From NCBI GenBank assembly GCA_028281865.1, contig JANQJB010000044.1:62001-126000 (forward strand): a stretch of 64,000 nt of DNA, written 5' to 3'. The notes under the pieces are model-generated. The model did no database searches, was not told the origin of the DNA, and saw nothing but the letters and a program-made list of their open reading frames with translations. The position numbers were made by a program, and so were the translations under genes. Each line of letters opens with the position of its first letter. The stretch's first letter is position 1. Origin of the DNA: Marinagarivorans sp. GTDB taxonomy: Bacteria > Pseudomonadota > Gammaproteobacteria > Pseudomonadales > Cellvibrionaceae. Positions 16,787-25,872 of this stretch are shown one piece after another.

Positions 16787-17983
16787 ATGAAATTATTCGC
16801 TTTTTATAAAAGCTCAATACTCTGGCTGGTTCTGTTTATATGGTCAGCTTCAGCGATGGGCCAGGTGTCTTCCAGCCGTTTGGAAGCGGCTCTTGCGAAC
16901 CATAGGGATGACGTCAGCGCTTTTCAAGAAGAGATTGAGAACCTGAAACGCAATCGGCAGGAAGCTGAGACCAAACTGCTTGAATATCAGGAGAACCTTA
17001 GTCAAAAAGAACGTAAGCTCGCCGAGACGAAGCAGTTGGCGATACAAAATCAAACGGCTGAGCATGAAGATGCGGTGCAAAAGGAACTTAAGCAAGTTGA
17101 GCTGATGCAACTGATGATAAAGTCGCGCGTCGCGACTATCGTTCGCTTGGAATCCAAGGAGCAAGAGCTCACCGATCAAATGGCGAAAACGGTACGCTTG
17201 ATCGCGCAAAAGGAGCAAGCACTAAAGCGCGCGCGCGCGGCAACTAGGCAAGCTAAATCACCGGTTAAGCGCTCTAGCAAACCTGCACAGTCTGCCTCTG
17301 CTGCAAGAGAACGGCGTGAAAGAGAGGCAATGCAGTCAAAGCTCGAAGCGCTTGAACGAGAAAATGCGCGCCTGCGGCGATTGGCGAATCAAGTTAGTAA
17401 AGATGAATCGGCGTCTGCTGCACAACCGAGGAATATTCCTGCTGCAAGTCAGCTCGATCCCAATCGACAACCTGTAGCGGGAAAGCAGCAGCCAAGGGTA
17501 GCAACAGATGCGTTAAAGACAGCTAATTTGTCGCTTGAAAAGGCGGCGCCAAACGCAGAACAGACCCCTCCAGCTATTGTTCGGGAAGCTAATCCTGAGC
17601 AGATAAAGAAGCTTAATCGCCAGCAAGCTTACGCTTATGATGTTATGCGTGATGCAATTCGTCGTGCTAACAGTTATAACGGCGTTCCAATAGAGCCACG
17701 CGCGTTTACGATATCGGGTAACGGCGTGTCACTCTCTTCGCAATTTGAGCATCTCGGAGGTCATCAATATCGCGCAGAGGCGGTTGTTCGCGGAGGTGAG
17801 GGTTCTATTTTCAATGTCGGAAAGCGTCGATTTAGGGTGACAATTCCCGAGGAAGATTTGGGGGAAATTTACGTATTTATTTACGACAGGTCCAAGCGAA
17901 ACTCGCCAAAACTTTACTTGTTCAAACGCGCACTTTTGGAGCAGGCTGAAGCTTTAGCCGGCGACGTCACAGATGCATTTTAG
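16787..17983 (+). CDS. Exported coiled-coil protein, unknown function
   Basis: Protein of 398 residues. A signal peptide (SSILWLVLFIWSASAMGQ) is followed by a long coiled coil, residues about 30-150 and 175-205, with heptad-like Glu/Lys/Leu/Gln content. A disordered Ala/Pro/Gln linker (about 205-275) leads to a compact C-terminal domain (about 280-398: RQQAYAYDVMRDAIRRAN, FRVTIPEEDLGEIYVFIYD, LYLFKRALL). I do not recognise the C-terminal domain. The layout (signal, coiled coil, small domain) is that of periplasmic scaffold or cell-wall-associated proteins. It is convergent with the HDOD gene (12 bases apart) and shares a promoter region with the FHA gene. Confidence 0.75.
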   Translation: MKLFAFYKSSILWLVLFIWSASAMGQVSSSRLEAALANHRDDVSAFQEEIENLKRNRQEAETKLLEYQENLSQKERKLAETKQLAIQNQTAEHEDAVQKELKQVELMQLMIKSRVATIVRLESKEQELTDQMAKTVRLIAQKEQALKRARAATRQAKSPVKRSSKPAQSASAARERREREAMQSKLEALERENARLRRLANQVSKDESASAAQPRNIPAASQLDPNRQPVAGKQQPRVATDALKTANLSLEKAAPNAEQTPPAIVREANPEQIKKLNRQQAYAYDVMRDAIRRANSYNGVPIEPRAFTISGNGVSLSSQFEHLGGHQYRAEAVVRGGEGSIFNVGKRRFRVTIPEEDLGEIYVFIYDRSKRNSPKLYLFKRALLEQAEALAGDVTDAF

Positions 17984-17995
17984 CTACTGGTCCGA

Positions 17996-18823
17996 CTAAC
18001 TCAGCAGTTCGCTCATACCGCCGTCAAATTGTTCAATTTGCGAGAGCTTTGATGCTAAGTTCTCGGCGTCAATGCTGAGAAAGTTTAGCAGGCTTTCTGT
18101 TGTGTTTTCGGCAATATCTTCGATGCCATCATCGTCGTCTAATCGCTCTACAATGGTGGTTGCGAGGTTTAGCGTTGCTGCGAGTTTTGATCTTGGCTCA
18201 TAAGCCTCAGGCCGGTGCTGTTGGGCTAATGCTGTGCAAATAGGTTCGGGAAACTTCCAGCGCTTCGCCATTTCTGCTCCCACTGCGCAGTGTTTATAGC
18301 CAAATACTTCTTGTTGAGCGTCCATTAGGTTCATTCCCGCGTCGGTTAACCGCAATGCTTCTTCCGCTTTTTCTGGATAGACGACAAACATGAGCAGTTC
18401 ACCCATAGAGTGAATCATGCCTGATGTGTACGCGGTATTCTCGTCGTCGGATGTGAACGTTTGGCTTAGCCATTTACAGCAGCCGGCGACTGAAAAGGCT
18501 TTGTTCCAAAATGCCTTTCGGTCCATCGTTGCCGGAAATGAAAGTGTTTCAACTAGCCCGAACGCCAGGACAATTGTTCGTACTGTAGGGAAACCGAGTA
18601 GCACGATGGCTTCATTTAAGGATGCAATTTTGCGAGGTGAACCATAACGCGCAGAATTTGCCACCTTGAGTAGCTTTGCTGTCAGTACTGGCTCGTGGGC
18701 AATTTGTTTCGCGATGATATCCATATCGATGTCAGGATTGCCGAACGACAAGATAATTTCTTGCAGAACCTTCGGTATTGTTGGCAGGCGAGATGCGTTT
18801 GCGAAAAGTTGTTCAAAGCTCAT
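17996..18823 (-). CDS. HDOD-domain signalling protein
   Basis: Protein of 275 residues consisting almost entirely of an HDOD domain (residues about 10-205). It starts ASRLPTIPKVLQEI and includes PVLTAKLLKVANSARYG, LNEAIVLLGFPTVRTIVLAFGL and the degenerate HD-like MIHSMGELL and YKHCAVGAEMAKRW segments. HDOD proteins are catalytically degenerate relatives of HD-GYP phosphodiesterases that act in signalling and motility control. No output domain follows. The start is supported by AGGA seven bases upstream. Confidence 0.9.
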   Translation of the reverse strand: MSFEQLFANASRLPTIPKVLQEIILSFGNPDIDMDIIAKQIAHEPVLTAKLLKVANSARYGSPRKIASLNEAIVLLGFPTVRTIVLAFGLVETLSFPATMDRKAFWNKAFSVAGCCKWLSQTFTSDDENTAYTSGMIHSMGELLMFVVYPEKAEEALRLTDAGMNLMDAQQEVFGYKHCAVGAEMAKRWKFPEPICTALAQQHRPEAYEPRSKLAATLNLATTIVERLDDDDGIEDIAENTTESLLNFLSIDAENLASKLSQIEQFDGGMSELLS

Positions 18824-19078
18824 GGCGCTTTCCTCGTGTTATTCACTATGCCACGTGTCGTTCATTAAGCATAGTTTTCCAATCTCAGGTTTGCCACAAG
18901 TAAGAAGATTGATAAATGTTGACAACGATACGAGCGCAAAAGGCTAATATGATGAAACTCATTCACTAATTAATTTGAAAATAAATTAGTGTTCATATGC
19001 CATTAAGCTTGAACAAACCATACTGTGATTAGTGTTCTTAAATAAAGAGAAAATTGGCCGGAAAATGGAGGAAAAACA

Positions 19079-19573
19079 GTGAGTATTTTTAGGTTTATTT
19101 TTATTTTATTCTTTTTTGTTTCATTCTCTGCACATGCGCAAACGTATTTCGGTATTTCACTTGGCAAAAGTGATGATCTTTTTTTAGAGTCAGAGTCGAC
19201 ACTTGAGTTGTACGGGGGTGTGCGTTTTACGCCAAATTTTGCGATAGAGCTTTCGCACATTGATTTGGGTGAATATCGTGATCAAAATGAAATAGTTGAA
19301 TCTATTAGCGGGATTCAGTATTCGCTTGTGGGTTTTATGCCTTTGAGCGAGGATGTTGATCTTTATGCAAAGGTAGGTCGATTAAATTGGGAGTCAGAGT
19401 TAGTCGAAGACGGAATTTCCAATACTGTTGAAGATGACAATATGACCTATAGTTTGGGGGCGAGCTTCGATGTTGCTGAAGGTTTTCAAGCGAATATCGA
19501 ATATCGTACTATCGAAATAGAGTCTGAGCGTGAACCGAATATTTTAAGTCTTGGGTTTTCATTTAGTTTTTAA
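19079..19573 (+). CDS. Small outer-membrane beta-barrel (porin-like) protein
   Basis: Protein of 164 residues starting at a GTG (19079) with GGAGG seven bases upstream. The signal peptide FRFIFILFFFVSFSAHAQ is cleaved before TYFGISLGKSD. Eight alternating strands follow (GGVRFTPNFAIELSHIDLG, YSLVGFMPLSEDVDLYAKVG, MTYSLGASFDV), with a terminal LGFSFSF. This is the OmpA/OmpW-type small-barrel pattern (outer membrane protein beta-barrel family). It carries no peptidoglycan-binding domain. It stands alone, convergent with comF. Confidence 0.82.
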   Translation: MSIFRFIFILFFFVSFSAHAQTYFGISLGKSDDLFLESESTLELYGGVRFTPNFAIELSHIDLGEYRDQNEIVESISGIQYSLVGFMPLSEDVDLYAKVGRLNWESELVEDGISNTVEDDNMTYSLGASFDVAEGFQANIEYRTIEIESEREPNILSLGFSFSF

Positions 19574-19604
19574 TTGTCTGTCATCCTGTTGCTGCCGAAC
19601 GTAA

Positions 19605-20285
19605 TTATTTTGGTGTACGTGCGATTGCCCAAACTTGAACGTTTTGTACACCATTCTTTTTAAGAAGGGCGCTTAATGTTTGTATTGTTGCCCCTGTGGT
19701 AACAACATCGTCAACAAGCGCAACTCTTTTGTATGGAATTTTAAAGTTAACCTGATAAATATTGTTCAGGTTTTTTAATCTTTCTTTACGAGATAACTGC
19801 TTTTGCTTGTCGTGTTTTTTCTTGCTTTTCAAACAATCGACTAGTGGTATTTCCAGTTTTTTGGCCAATATTTTAGCGATAAAGTAGGCCGGGTTAAATC
19901 CGCGTTGAAATACGCTTGTCCAATGTGCCGGCACTGGCACTATGCATTCAGGTCTATCCCCATTGGTGCTCTCTACACGAACTTTTTGATAAAGCATTTC
20001 TGTCAAAAAATACCCGATCGCAAATTGCCTATTCTGCTTAAATTGCGTAATCAGGTAGTCGTTCGGGTGATCGTAACGCAACACACAGATTGTGTGGTCG
20101 AAGGCATTTTTTTGTCGTTGGCACTCTGCGCAGATCGTGAGATGGTGGCTTGGAAGCGGCAGCGAGCACTGCACGCACGCACTTTTGATTCTCGCAAGCG
20201 TTTCACAACAATCTGGGCAAATTGTTTGCTCAGTAGACTTCGCGCAGAGCCTGCAAATTTGAATTTTTGGTTGAAATTTAATCAA
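19605..20285 (-). CDS. comF: ComF-family phosphoribosyltransferase-like protein
   Basis: Protein of 226 residues. The N-terminal zinc-ribbon part has paired cysteines (CRLC, CPDCC, CVQC and CAEC over residues 11-55). The type I phosphoribosyltransferase domain carries the PRPP-binding signature VALVDDVVTTGAT near residue 190 and a PVPAHW loop. ComF (YhgH/GntX) proteins assist DNA uptake during competence or use of external DNA. The start is a TTG with AAGGA ten bases upstream; no later start keeps the first zinc-ribbon pair. The gene lies just in front of the biotin operon in opposite orientation, an arrangement common in gammaproteobacteria. Confidence 0.9.
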   Translation of the reverse strand: MIKFQPKIQICRLCAKSTEQTICPDCCETLARIKSACVQCSLPLPSHHLTICAECQRQKNAFDHTICVLRYDHPNDYLITQFKQNRQFAIGYFLTEMLYQKVRVESTNGDRPECIVPVPAHWTSVFQRGFNPAYFIAKILAKKLEIPLVDCLKSKKKHDKQKQLSRKERLKNLNNIYQVNFKIPYKRVALVDDVVTTGATIQTLSALLKKNGVQNVQVWAIARTPK

Positions 20286-20311
20286 TTGTAAACTTTCCTT
20301 GTTCGTAAAAA

Positions 20312-20339
20312 TTGACAGATGGGTGGTCGCAGATAAGAT
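20312..20339 (+). promoter_or_regulatory. Probable sigma-70 promoter of the biotin operon
   Basis: A perfect TTGACA (20312-20317) is followed after 16 bases by TAAGAT (20334-20339, 4 of 6 matches), 75 bases before the bioB start. A TTGTAAAC sequence at 20286-20293 resembles one half of a BirA operator, but no matching second half is present, so I do not call an operator. Confidence 0.5.
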
Positions 20340-20414
20340 AGTCGGCTCAAGATGGCTAAGCTACGCGTTTTCTTGCATCAGCTAGCCATTCCCTGTTAAT
20401 CCATGAGGTCCACC

Positions 20415-21458
20415 ATGTCGGCAGAAGCTTCGCCTATTCGTCACGATTGGTCAAGAAAAGAAGTGCTCGCATTGTTTCAGATGCCCTTCAATGACTTAAT
20501 GTTTCAAGCACAGACTATCCATCGTCAATTCTTTGATGCCAGTACCGTGCAGGTCAGCACATTGTGCTCGATTAAAACTGGTGCCTGCCCTGAAGATTGC
20601 GCCTATTGTCCTCAGAGTATTCGTTATGACACGGGATTAGAAAAAGAAAAACTGATGGAGGTTGAGCGCGTAATTTCTGAGGCAAAGGCTGCAAAAGCAG
20701 CTGGGTCGACACGTTTTTGTATGGGGGCCGCCTGGCGATCTCCAAAGCCTCGAGATATGGAGCAGGTGCTTGCAATGGTCAAAGGTGTCAAAGCGTTGGG
20801 AATGGAAACTTGTATGACTTTGGGGATGTTAACCGAAGATCAAGCACATGCCCTTTCAGATGCGGGACTCGATTATTACAACCACAACCTCGATACTTCG
20901 CCTGAATACTACGGCGAGATCATTACAACGCGTACCTATCAGCATCGCTTAGATACATTAGCCAATGTGCGCGAAGCCGGTATGAAAGTATGTTCTGGTG
21001 GGATTGTGGGCATGGGTGAGTCAGTAGATGATCGTGTAGGTTTATTATTACAATTAGCTAATATGCCCCAGCATCCCGAATCAGTTCCAATTAACATGTT
21101 AGTTAAAGTGGAGGGCACGCCGTTGGCTGAACAAGAGGAGCTGGATGGATTTGAATTTGTGCGAACTATTGCAGTGGCAAGGATACTGATGCCTCGCTCC
21201 TATGTGCGCTTGTCAGCAGGTCGGGAGAGCATGGACGAGTATATGCAGTCGCTCGCATTTTTGGCTGGAGCGAATTCGATGTTTTACGGAGAAAAATTAT
21301 TGACAACCCCGAATCCGGGAGTGAGCAAGGATCAACAACTGTTTAACAAACTCGGTATAAAAACTGAAAATAGTCATGCAGATAGTAACCTTGTTGAGCA
21401 CTGGATACCTTCGTCCCATTCATTAAAGGACAACCCGCTTTATTACAATGCAGTGTAA
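20415..21458 (+). CDS. bioB: Biotin synthase
   Basis: Radical-SAM enzyme that inserts sulfur into dethiobiotin, the last step of biotin synthesis. The [4Fe-4S] motif is CPEDCAYC (Cys58, Cys62, Cys65 from this start). The second cluster site region ([24 protein letters not shown] and the RLSAGRE arginine) is intact. Length is about 347 residues, as usual. I prefer the ATG at 20415 because GAGGT lies five bases upstream; an ATG at 20403 would add four residues. It is the first gene of bioB-bioF-bioHC-bioD, all in the same direction with gaps of at most eight bases. Confidence 0.97.
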   Translation: MSAEASPIRHDWSRKEVLALFQMPFNDLMFQAQTIHRQFFDASTVQVSTLCSIKTGACPEDCAYCPQSIRYDTGLEKEKLMEVERVISEAKAAKAAGSTRFCMGAAWRSPKPRDMEQVLAMVKGVKALGMETCMTLGMLTEDQAHALSDAGLDYYNHNLDTSPEYYGEIITTRTYQHRLDTLANVREAGMKVCSGGIVGMGESVDDRVGLLLQLANMPQHPESVPINMLVKVEGTPLAEQEELDGFEFVRTIAVARILMPRSYVRLSAGRESMDEYMQSLAFLAGANSMFYGEKLLTTPNPGVSKDQQLFNKLGIKTENSHADSNLVEHWIPSSHSLKDNPLYYNAV

Positions 21459-21466
21459 TAAGTTTT

Positions 21467-22654
21467 ATGTCTGAGGGTAGATTGTCTGCGCAAGAACCTA
21501 TGGCCTCAGAGCTTGAAACACGCCTAAGAAAACAACACGAAACCCAGCGCTATAGAACGCGTGTCAATTTAAATGCGTGCTCAGGAACTGAGTGTGTTGT
21601 CGATGGCCGCAAATTAATTAATTTTTGTAGCAACGATTATTTGGGGCTGAAGCAGGATTCGCGCGTTATCTCAGCGTTTACAGAAGCGGCTCAGCAGTGG
21701 GGAGTCGGCAGTGGCGCTTCTCATTTAATTAGCGGACACACGGCGGTTCATCATAAATTGGAAGAGCGTATCGCGGCTTGGACGGGGCGAGAACGAGCGC
21801 TTGTGTTTTCAACTGGTTATATGGCCAATCTCGGAGTTATTAGCGCGCTGTGCGACCGGTCCACATCGATAATCGAAGATAAACTGGTACATGCCTCCTT
21901 GCTTGATGCGGCAAAGTTGAGTAACGCGAAATTACTGCGTTTTAAGCACAACGACGTTAAACATTTGCAAACGCTGCTCGAAAAAAACTCGCGTGAGAAG
22001 GTGTTTATCGCTGTTGATGGCGTGTTTAGTATGGACGGCGATCTGTGCCCGGCAAAAGAAATTGCTGAGCTGGCGCAAAAGAAAAGTGCGCAATTTATGA
22101 TTGACGATGCACATGGCCTCGGTTGTTTAGGCGAAAAAGGATTCGGTATTTGTGATTTGCTGAGGCTTGGTCAAAATCAAGTCCCGATATTGATGGGAAC
22201 CTTAGGTAAAGCGCTCGGCACATTTGGCGCTTTTGTCGCGGGGAGCGAAGCGTTAATTGAAAGTCTAATACAGTTTGCGCGCAGCTATATATACACTACG
22301 GCGTTACCGCCTGCGGTAGCAGCGGCAACTGAACAAAGCATTCGTATTTGTCAGCAAGAAAACTGGCGACGAGATAGGCTTAACCAGCTAATTGAATTTT
22401 TTAAATCGGAAGCAAATGCTCGCGAATTAAATCTATTGCCATCCAATACTGCGATACAACCGCTGCTGATGGAAAATGAAAGTTCGGCATTGAAAATTTC
22501 GCAGGCTTTAAAACTAAAGGGTTTTTGGGTGGTTGCTGTTCGTCCTCCGACTGTTCCGGAAAATAGTTCGCGCTTAAGAATCACTCTTTCTACTTTGCAC
22601 ACTGAGCAACAGATAACGGAACTGTTGGATAGTATTTATTCCAGTCTAAAATAA
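21467..22654 (+). CDS. bioF: 8-amino-7-oxononanoate synthase
   Basis: PLP-dependent alpha-oxoamine synthase that condenses pimeloyl-ACP (or -CoA) with alanine in the first ring-assembly step of biotin synthesis. The PLP lysine is Lys248 in MGTLGKALGTFG. DDAHGLGCLG (aspartate contact), SNDYLGL and GSGASHLISGH are present. Length 395 is normal. It starts eight bases after bioB and ends two bases before bioHC. Confidence 0.97.
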   Translation: MSEGRLSAQEPMASELETRLRKQHETQRYRTRVNLNACSGTECVVDGRKLINFCSNDYLGLKQDSRVISAFTEAAQQWGVGSGASHLISGHTAVHHKLEERIAAWTGRERALVFSTGYMANLGVISALCDRSTSIIEDKLVHASLLDAAKLSNAKLLRFKHNDVKHLQTLLEKNSREKVFIAVDGVFSMDGDLCPAKEIAELAQKKSAQFMIDDAHGLGCLGEKGFGICDLLRLGQNQVPILMGTLGKALGTFGAFVAGSEALIESLIQFARSYIYTTALPPAVAAATEQSIRICQQENWRRDRLNQLIEFFKSEANARELNLLPSNTAIQPLLMENESSALKISQALKLKGFWVVAVRPPTVPENSSRLRITLSTLHTEQQITELLDSIYSSLK

Positions 22655-22656
22655 CC

Positions 22657-24264
22657 ATGTTTACTCAACGACAAAAAATAACCATTGTCGACGAGCAGTC
22701 GCAACTAAAAATTGTGCGAATTAATGCGTCTACGGAAAAGAAAAGTAAGGCCGATATCGTCTTTTTCCCCGGTTGGGGATTCGACTGCTCGATATACGAC
22801 AATATTGTAAACTTGCTCGAAGAGTATGACTGCTGGCTGTTTGATTTTCCAGGGTTTGGTGAAAATCGAGAGCTTGCTGCGATAGAAATAAGTAATTTGT
22901 CGCGACTGTTAAAAAATCTATTGCCTAATAACGCTTATTTTGTCGGTTGGTCGCTAGGCGGAATGTTCGCGACTGTGCTTGCGGACGCTATTAACACTGT
23001 TCGCGGTGTTGTTAGTATTGCGTGCAACCCGAAGTTTGTGGCAGACGAAGAATGGAAAAATGCAATGGCGGTTTCTATTTTCGGAGATTTCTACCACAAC
23101 TTTAACAGTAAACCCTTGCTAACGTTTAATCGTTTTTTAGCGCTGACTACTCAAAACGGTAGTGAACCTAAACGGTTGTTGCGCGAATGTAAAAAAAAGT
23201 TTTTGCCTCCGGCTGAGGAGCAAATAAATACTTGGCTCCATACTTTAAATTGGCTTGCAGAGCTTGATAACCGCAAATTTCTTGCGCAATCATATATTCC
23301 TCATCTGGCGATTTTAGCGAAAAACGACGCGTTGGTTCCAGTTGGATTTGTTAAGCAAACAACTATTTGGCCAGCTTTTCAATACGAAATAATTTCGGAG
23401 TCTTCGCACATCCTACCGTTGGAAGCTGAAGATGAAGTGACTAAGCTAATTTTGCGATTTATCGATAATAATGGTTGTCAACGCAATAAGCGTGAAGTGG
23501 CGAAGTCTTTTGCGAAAGCTGCCAGGCAATACGACAATTATGCCCACGTGCAGCAGAAGATAGGATCGAAATTATATGGTCAATTACCTAGTTTAAATGA
23601 GGATGCCCTCTATTTAGATCTGGGTGCTGGGTCAGGAAAAGTATTGGCGCAATGGAGCCAAACTATTGCAGATGAAAATGTTGTTGCACTTGATCTGGCA
23701 GAGGGAATGTTGCAATTTGCCAAGAATAGAAGCCTCAATAGTTATCGATATGTTTGTGCTGATGCGGAGTGCATGCCATTTGCCGATGATGTTTTTGACG
23801 GTATTTATTCGAATTTAGCTATCCAATGGGTGGAGAATATTGAAAATTTGTTTGTACATTTTGCGCGGATGCTTAAGCCCGGAGCATGGGTGGTTTTTTC
23901 AACGTTAGGGCCCGCTACTTTGGCCGAGCTTAAACAAGCCTGGCGATACGTCGACCCCTATGTTCATGTCAATAAGTTTCATACAAAAAGTATGATAGAA
24001 AACGCGATAGCGCGAGCCGGTTTATTACTTGAATCATTTACAGCGGCACCCGAGTTGGCCGTTCATGATTCGATTCTTGAGTCGATGCGAGATTTAAAAG
24101 GAATCGGTGCGCACAATATAAACCATGGACGTGCCAAAGGCTTGATGAGTAGAAGTAAATTACATTTGCTTGAGGAAAAATTGAAGGAAATTTCTCAGCT
24201 CGGTGGAAAAATTAAAACGACTTACGATGTTTATTATTTACACTTGAGTAAGCCAGATGAATAA
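22657..24264 (+). CDS. BioHC bifunctional protein: pimeloyl-ACP methyl ester esterase fused to malonyl-ACP methyltransferase
   Basis: Fusion protein of 535 residues. Residues 1-260 are an alpha/beta-hydrolase of the BioH type: nucleophile Ser99 in VGWSLGGM, Asp224 in KNDALVP, His251 in ESSHILP, and the FPGWGFD oxyanion region. From about 275 to the end is a class I SAM methyltransferase of the BioC type: RQYDNYAHVQ, motif I YLDLGAGSGKV around Asp321, and NLAIQWVENIE. BioC methylates malonyl-ACP to prime fatty-acid-like elongation; BioH removes the methyl group at pimeloyl length. The two opposing activities are thus on one chain. The BioHC fusion is known from Saccharophagus and Teredinibacter, which is the main taxonomic pointer here. 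It overlaps bioD by eight bases. Confidence 0.95.
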   Translation: MFTQRQKITIVDEQSQLKIVRINASTEKKSKADIVFFPGWGFDCSIYDNIVNLLEEYDCWLFDFPGFGENRELAAIEISNLSRLLKNLLPNNAYFVGWSLGGMFATVLADAINTVRGVVSIACNPKFVADEEWKNAMAVSIFGDFYHNFNSKPLLTFNRFLALTTQNGSEPKRLLRECKKKFLPPAEEQINTWLHTLNWLAELDNRKFLAQSYIPHLAILAKNDALVPVGFVKQTTIWPAFQYEIISESSHILPLEAEDEVTKLILRFIDNNGCQRNKREVAKSFAKAARQYDNYAHVQQKIGSKLYGQLPSLNEDALYLDLGAGSGKVLAQWSQTIADENVVALDLAEGMLQFAKNRSLNSYRYVCADAECMPFADDVFDGIYSNLAIQWVENIENLFVHFARMLKPGAWVVFSTLGPATLAELKQAWRYVDPYVHVNKFHTKSMIENAIARAGLLLESFTAAPELAVHDSILESMRDLKGIGAHNINHGRAKGLMSRSKLHLLEEKLKEISQLGGKIKTTYDVYYLHLSKPDE

Positions 24265-24958
24265 AAATATGTTTTTTGTAGCGGGCACAGATACAGAAGT
24301 TGGTAAAACGCTCGTGACAACAGCTTTAATGTCGGCGTGTTCTGGCGAGGTGCTAGGTATTAAACCCGTTGCTGCGGGTGCTGGCTACGAAAGTCTAGAA
24401 GACGAAACAAATTTGCAAAATGACGATGCCAGAGCTCTGCTGCAATACTGTCGTCCGCTGTTAACATATAACGAAGTAAATCCCTACTGTTTTAAGCAAG
24501 CGATCGCACCGCATATCGCGGCTAAAATAAATAACAGGCTTGTTACGGTGAGTAAATTAGTCGATCACTGTCAAAAAATTTTCTCTGCTAATCGAGCTAC
24601 GATATTTATTGAAGGTGCTGGAGGTTGGCGAGTACCGTTGAACGATAGTGAATATCTGTCTGATTTGCCCAAGCAACTTAATATTCCAGTTATTCTTGTT
24701 GTAGGACTGCGTTTGGGTTGCATTAACCATACGCTTCTTACGTATGAAGCAATCGAGAATGATGGATTGACTCTAGCGGGTTGGGTCGCTAACTGTTTAA
24801 GCCTGAATATGGATGAGGAAAATCAAAATATTGAAACATTGAAAGAGAAACTCTCTTCAGTTGCTTTTCTTGGCAAGATTCCTTATTTGTCTAACCCAAT
24901 AGCTCAAGCGGCGAGCTCTTATTTAAAATCTGAAAAAATATTCAATTTTCTTGCATAA
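24257..24958 (+). CDS. bioD: Dethiobiotin synthetase
   Basis: ATP-dependent ligase that closes the ureido ring from 7,8-diaminopelargonate and CO2. The P-loop is GTDTEVGKT (about residues 10-18); EGAGGWRVPL and VVGLRLGCINHTLLT are typical. Length 233 is normal. It starts inside the bioHC stop region (eight-base overlap), so the two are translationally coupled. bioA is not in the window and must be elsewhere. Confidence 0.96.
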   Translation: MNKNMFFVAGTDTEVGKTLVTTALMSACSGEVLGIKPVAAGAGYESLEDETNLQNDDARALLQYCRPLLTYNEVNPYCFKQAIAPHIAAKINNRLVTVSKLVDHCQKIFSANRATIFIEGAGGWRVPLNDSEYLSDLPKQLNIPVILVVGLRLGCINHTLLTYEAIENDGLTLAGWVANCLSLNMDEENQNIETLKEKLSSVAFLGKIPYLSNPIAQAASSYLKSEKIFNFLA

Positions 24959-25276
24959 GCCATGTGCGATTTTAGCAATAAATAAGTGCAACGCGTTATA
25001 GCTTATCCTCATTAGAAAATTTCCCTACCTCAAATTTAATTTTTATCAAGCCCACCTAACTATATGTTCATGGCATGACGGTAGCGCTGCGATTTATCTC
25101 ACGTTTGCAGACAAGCGGTGGAAAATACAAGTCAAGCGGTTGTATATAAGAGAATCGCAGAGTTTTGCCCTTTGTTGCAAAAAAATAGTCTTAAAGTTGA
25201 TTAAAAAAGCGCTTTCTATTGCTTTTTCAAGGTTTAAACTAAAAGAAGCGGTAATTGTATTGACGGAGGCGTTGCT
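24959..25276. other. Intergenic region after bioD
   Basis: About 318 bases with no gene seen. No hairpin with a T-run follows bioD. A TAAAGTTG box at about 25192 resembles a flagellar sigma-28 -35 element, but the matching -10 is poor (3 of 8), so I do not call a promoter. Confidence 0.35.
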
Positions 25277-25546
25277 ATGGGTCCGTTGTTAAACGAAGGC
25301 CTGCGAGGTATGCAGCAAAGTTATCAGAAGATGACGCAATCTGCGCAACAGATTGCTCGTCAACAGTTACCGCAAGACGAAAGCTCAACACAAGATGAGC
25401 TTCAAACACCCGCTGCGGCTGGCGCTGATAATTTGGTGAAGCCAATAGTGGAAATGAAACAGCAACAACACATCTTTACTGCATCAGCCAAAGTAGTAAG
25501 TGTTGCTAGCGATACGATAGGGAGCTTAATTGATGACTTACGTTGA
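25277..25546 (+). CDS. Small protein with flagellar-rod C-terminal-like helix
   Basis: Protein of 89 residues without signal or membrane segment. The N-terminal 30 residues are amphipathic and Gln-rich; a disordered linker follows. The last 35 residues (NLVKPIVEMKQQQHIFTASA, then KVVSVASDTIGSLI) resemble the C-terminal helix of flagellar rod/hook proteins (Flg_bbr_C: a V-x-x-M/I-V-x-x-Q-x-x-Y/F-x-A-N/S-A-K pattern). It is too short to be a true rod protein, and no other flagellar gene is in the window. GGAGG precedes the ATG. A 42-codon gene starts within its last codons. Confidence 0.6.
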   Translation: MGPLLNEGLRGMQQSYQKMTQSAQQIARQQLPQDESSTQDELQTPAAAGADNLVKPIVEMKQQQHIFTASAKVVSVASDTIGSLIDDLR

Positions 25547-25661
25547 AATTTTGGTCGAATTATTAGCGGATTTATTTAAATTTAACGCGCCGGAAAAAAT
25601 TCGAGTCCCGGTTGATGACAATATCGCAGGACGCAACTTTGTGCAGCGAAGTGACGACTAG
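25533..25661 (+). CDS. Short 42-residue gene overlapping the rod-like gene
   Basis: ATG at 25533-25535 to TAG at 25659-25661, translating from MTYVEILVELLADLFKF to a polar tail ending QRSDD. The start lies 14 bases before the end of the 89-residue gene, with GGAG nine bases upstream, the arrangement of coupled small genes. The first half is a hydrophobic amphipathic helix, the second acidic. I know no family. The spacing, SD and amino-acid pattern argue for a real gene. Confidence 0.5.
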   Translation: MTYVEILVELLADLFKFNAPEKIRVPVDDNIAGRNFVQRSDD

Positions 25662-25872
25662 AAAAGCGTAAAATATTCATGATATGGATGCATGTGGGTT
25701 AGATTAACGAGTTAATTTTATAGTTTAGAAAACATTGTTAAAAGACAGCGACAGCAACCCTGTTATTTTTAAAGTCTTCAATGGAGTTGTTGCGCTAGTC
25801 ACCCAGGACGGGCTGATAAACTGGATTGAATGCCAGTTTAAGTTGAGCATTTGAAACGAGGTCTGTCTCGCG

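Noticed and set aside
20286..20317. BirA operator in front of bioB
   Set aside because: Only one half-site (TTGTAAAC) matches; the inverted half at the expected 14-15 base spacing is absent.
24959..25276. Flagellar sigma-28 promoter upstream of the rod-like gene
   Set aside because: The -35-like TAAAGTTG is good but the -10 matches only 3 of 8 positions.
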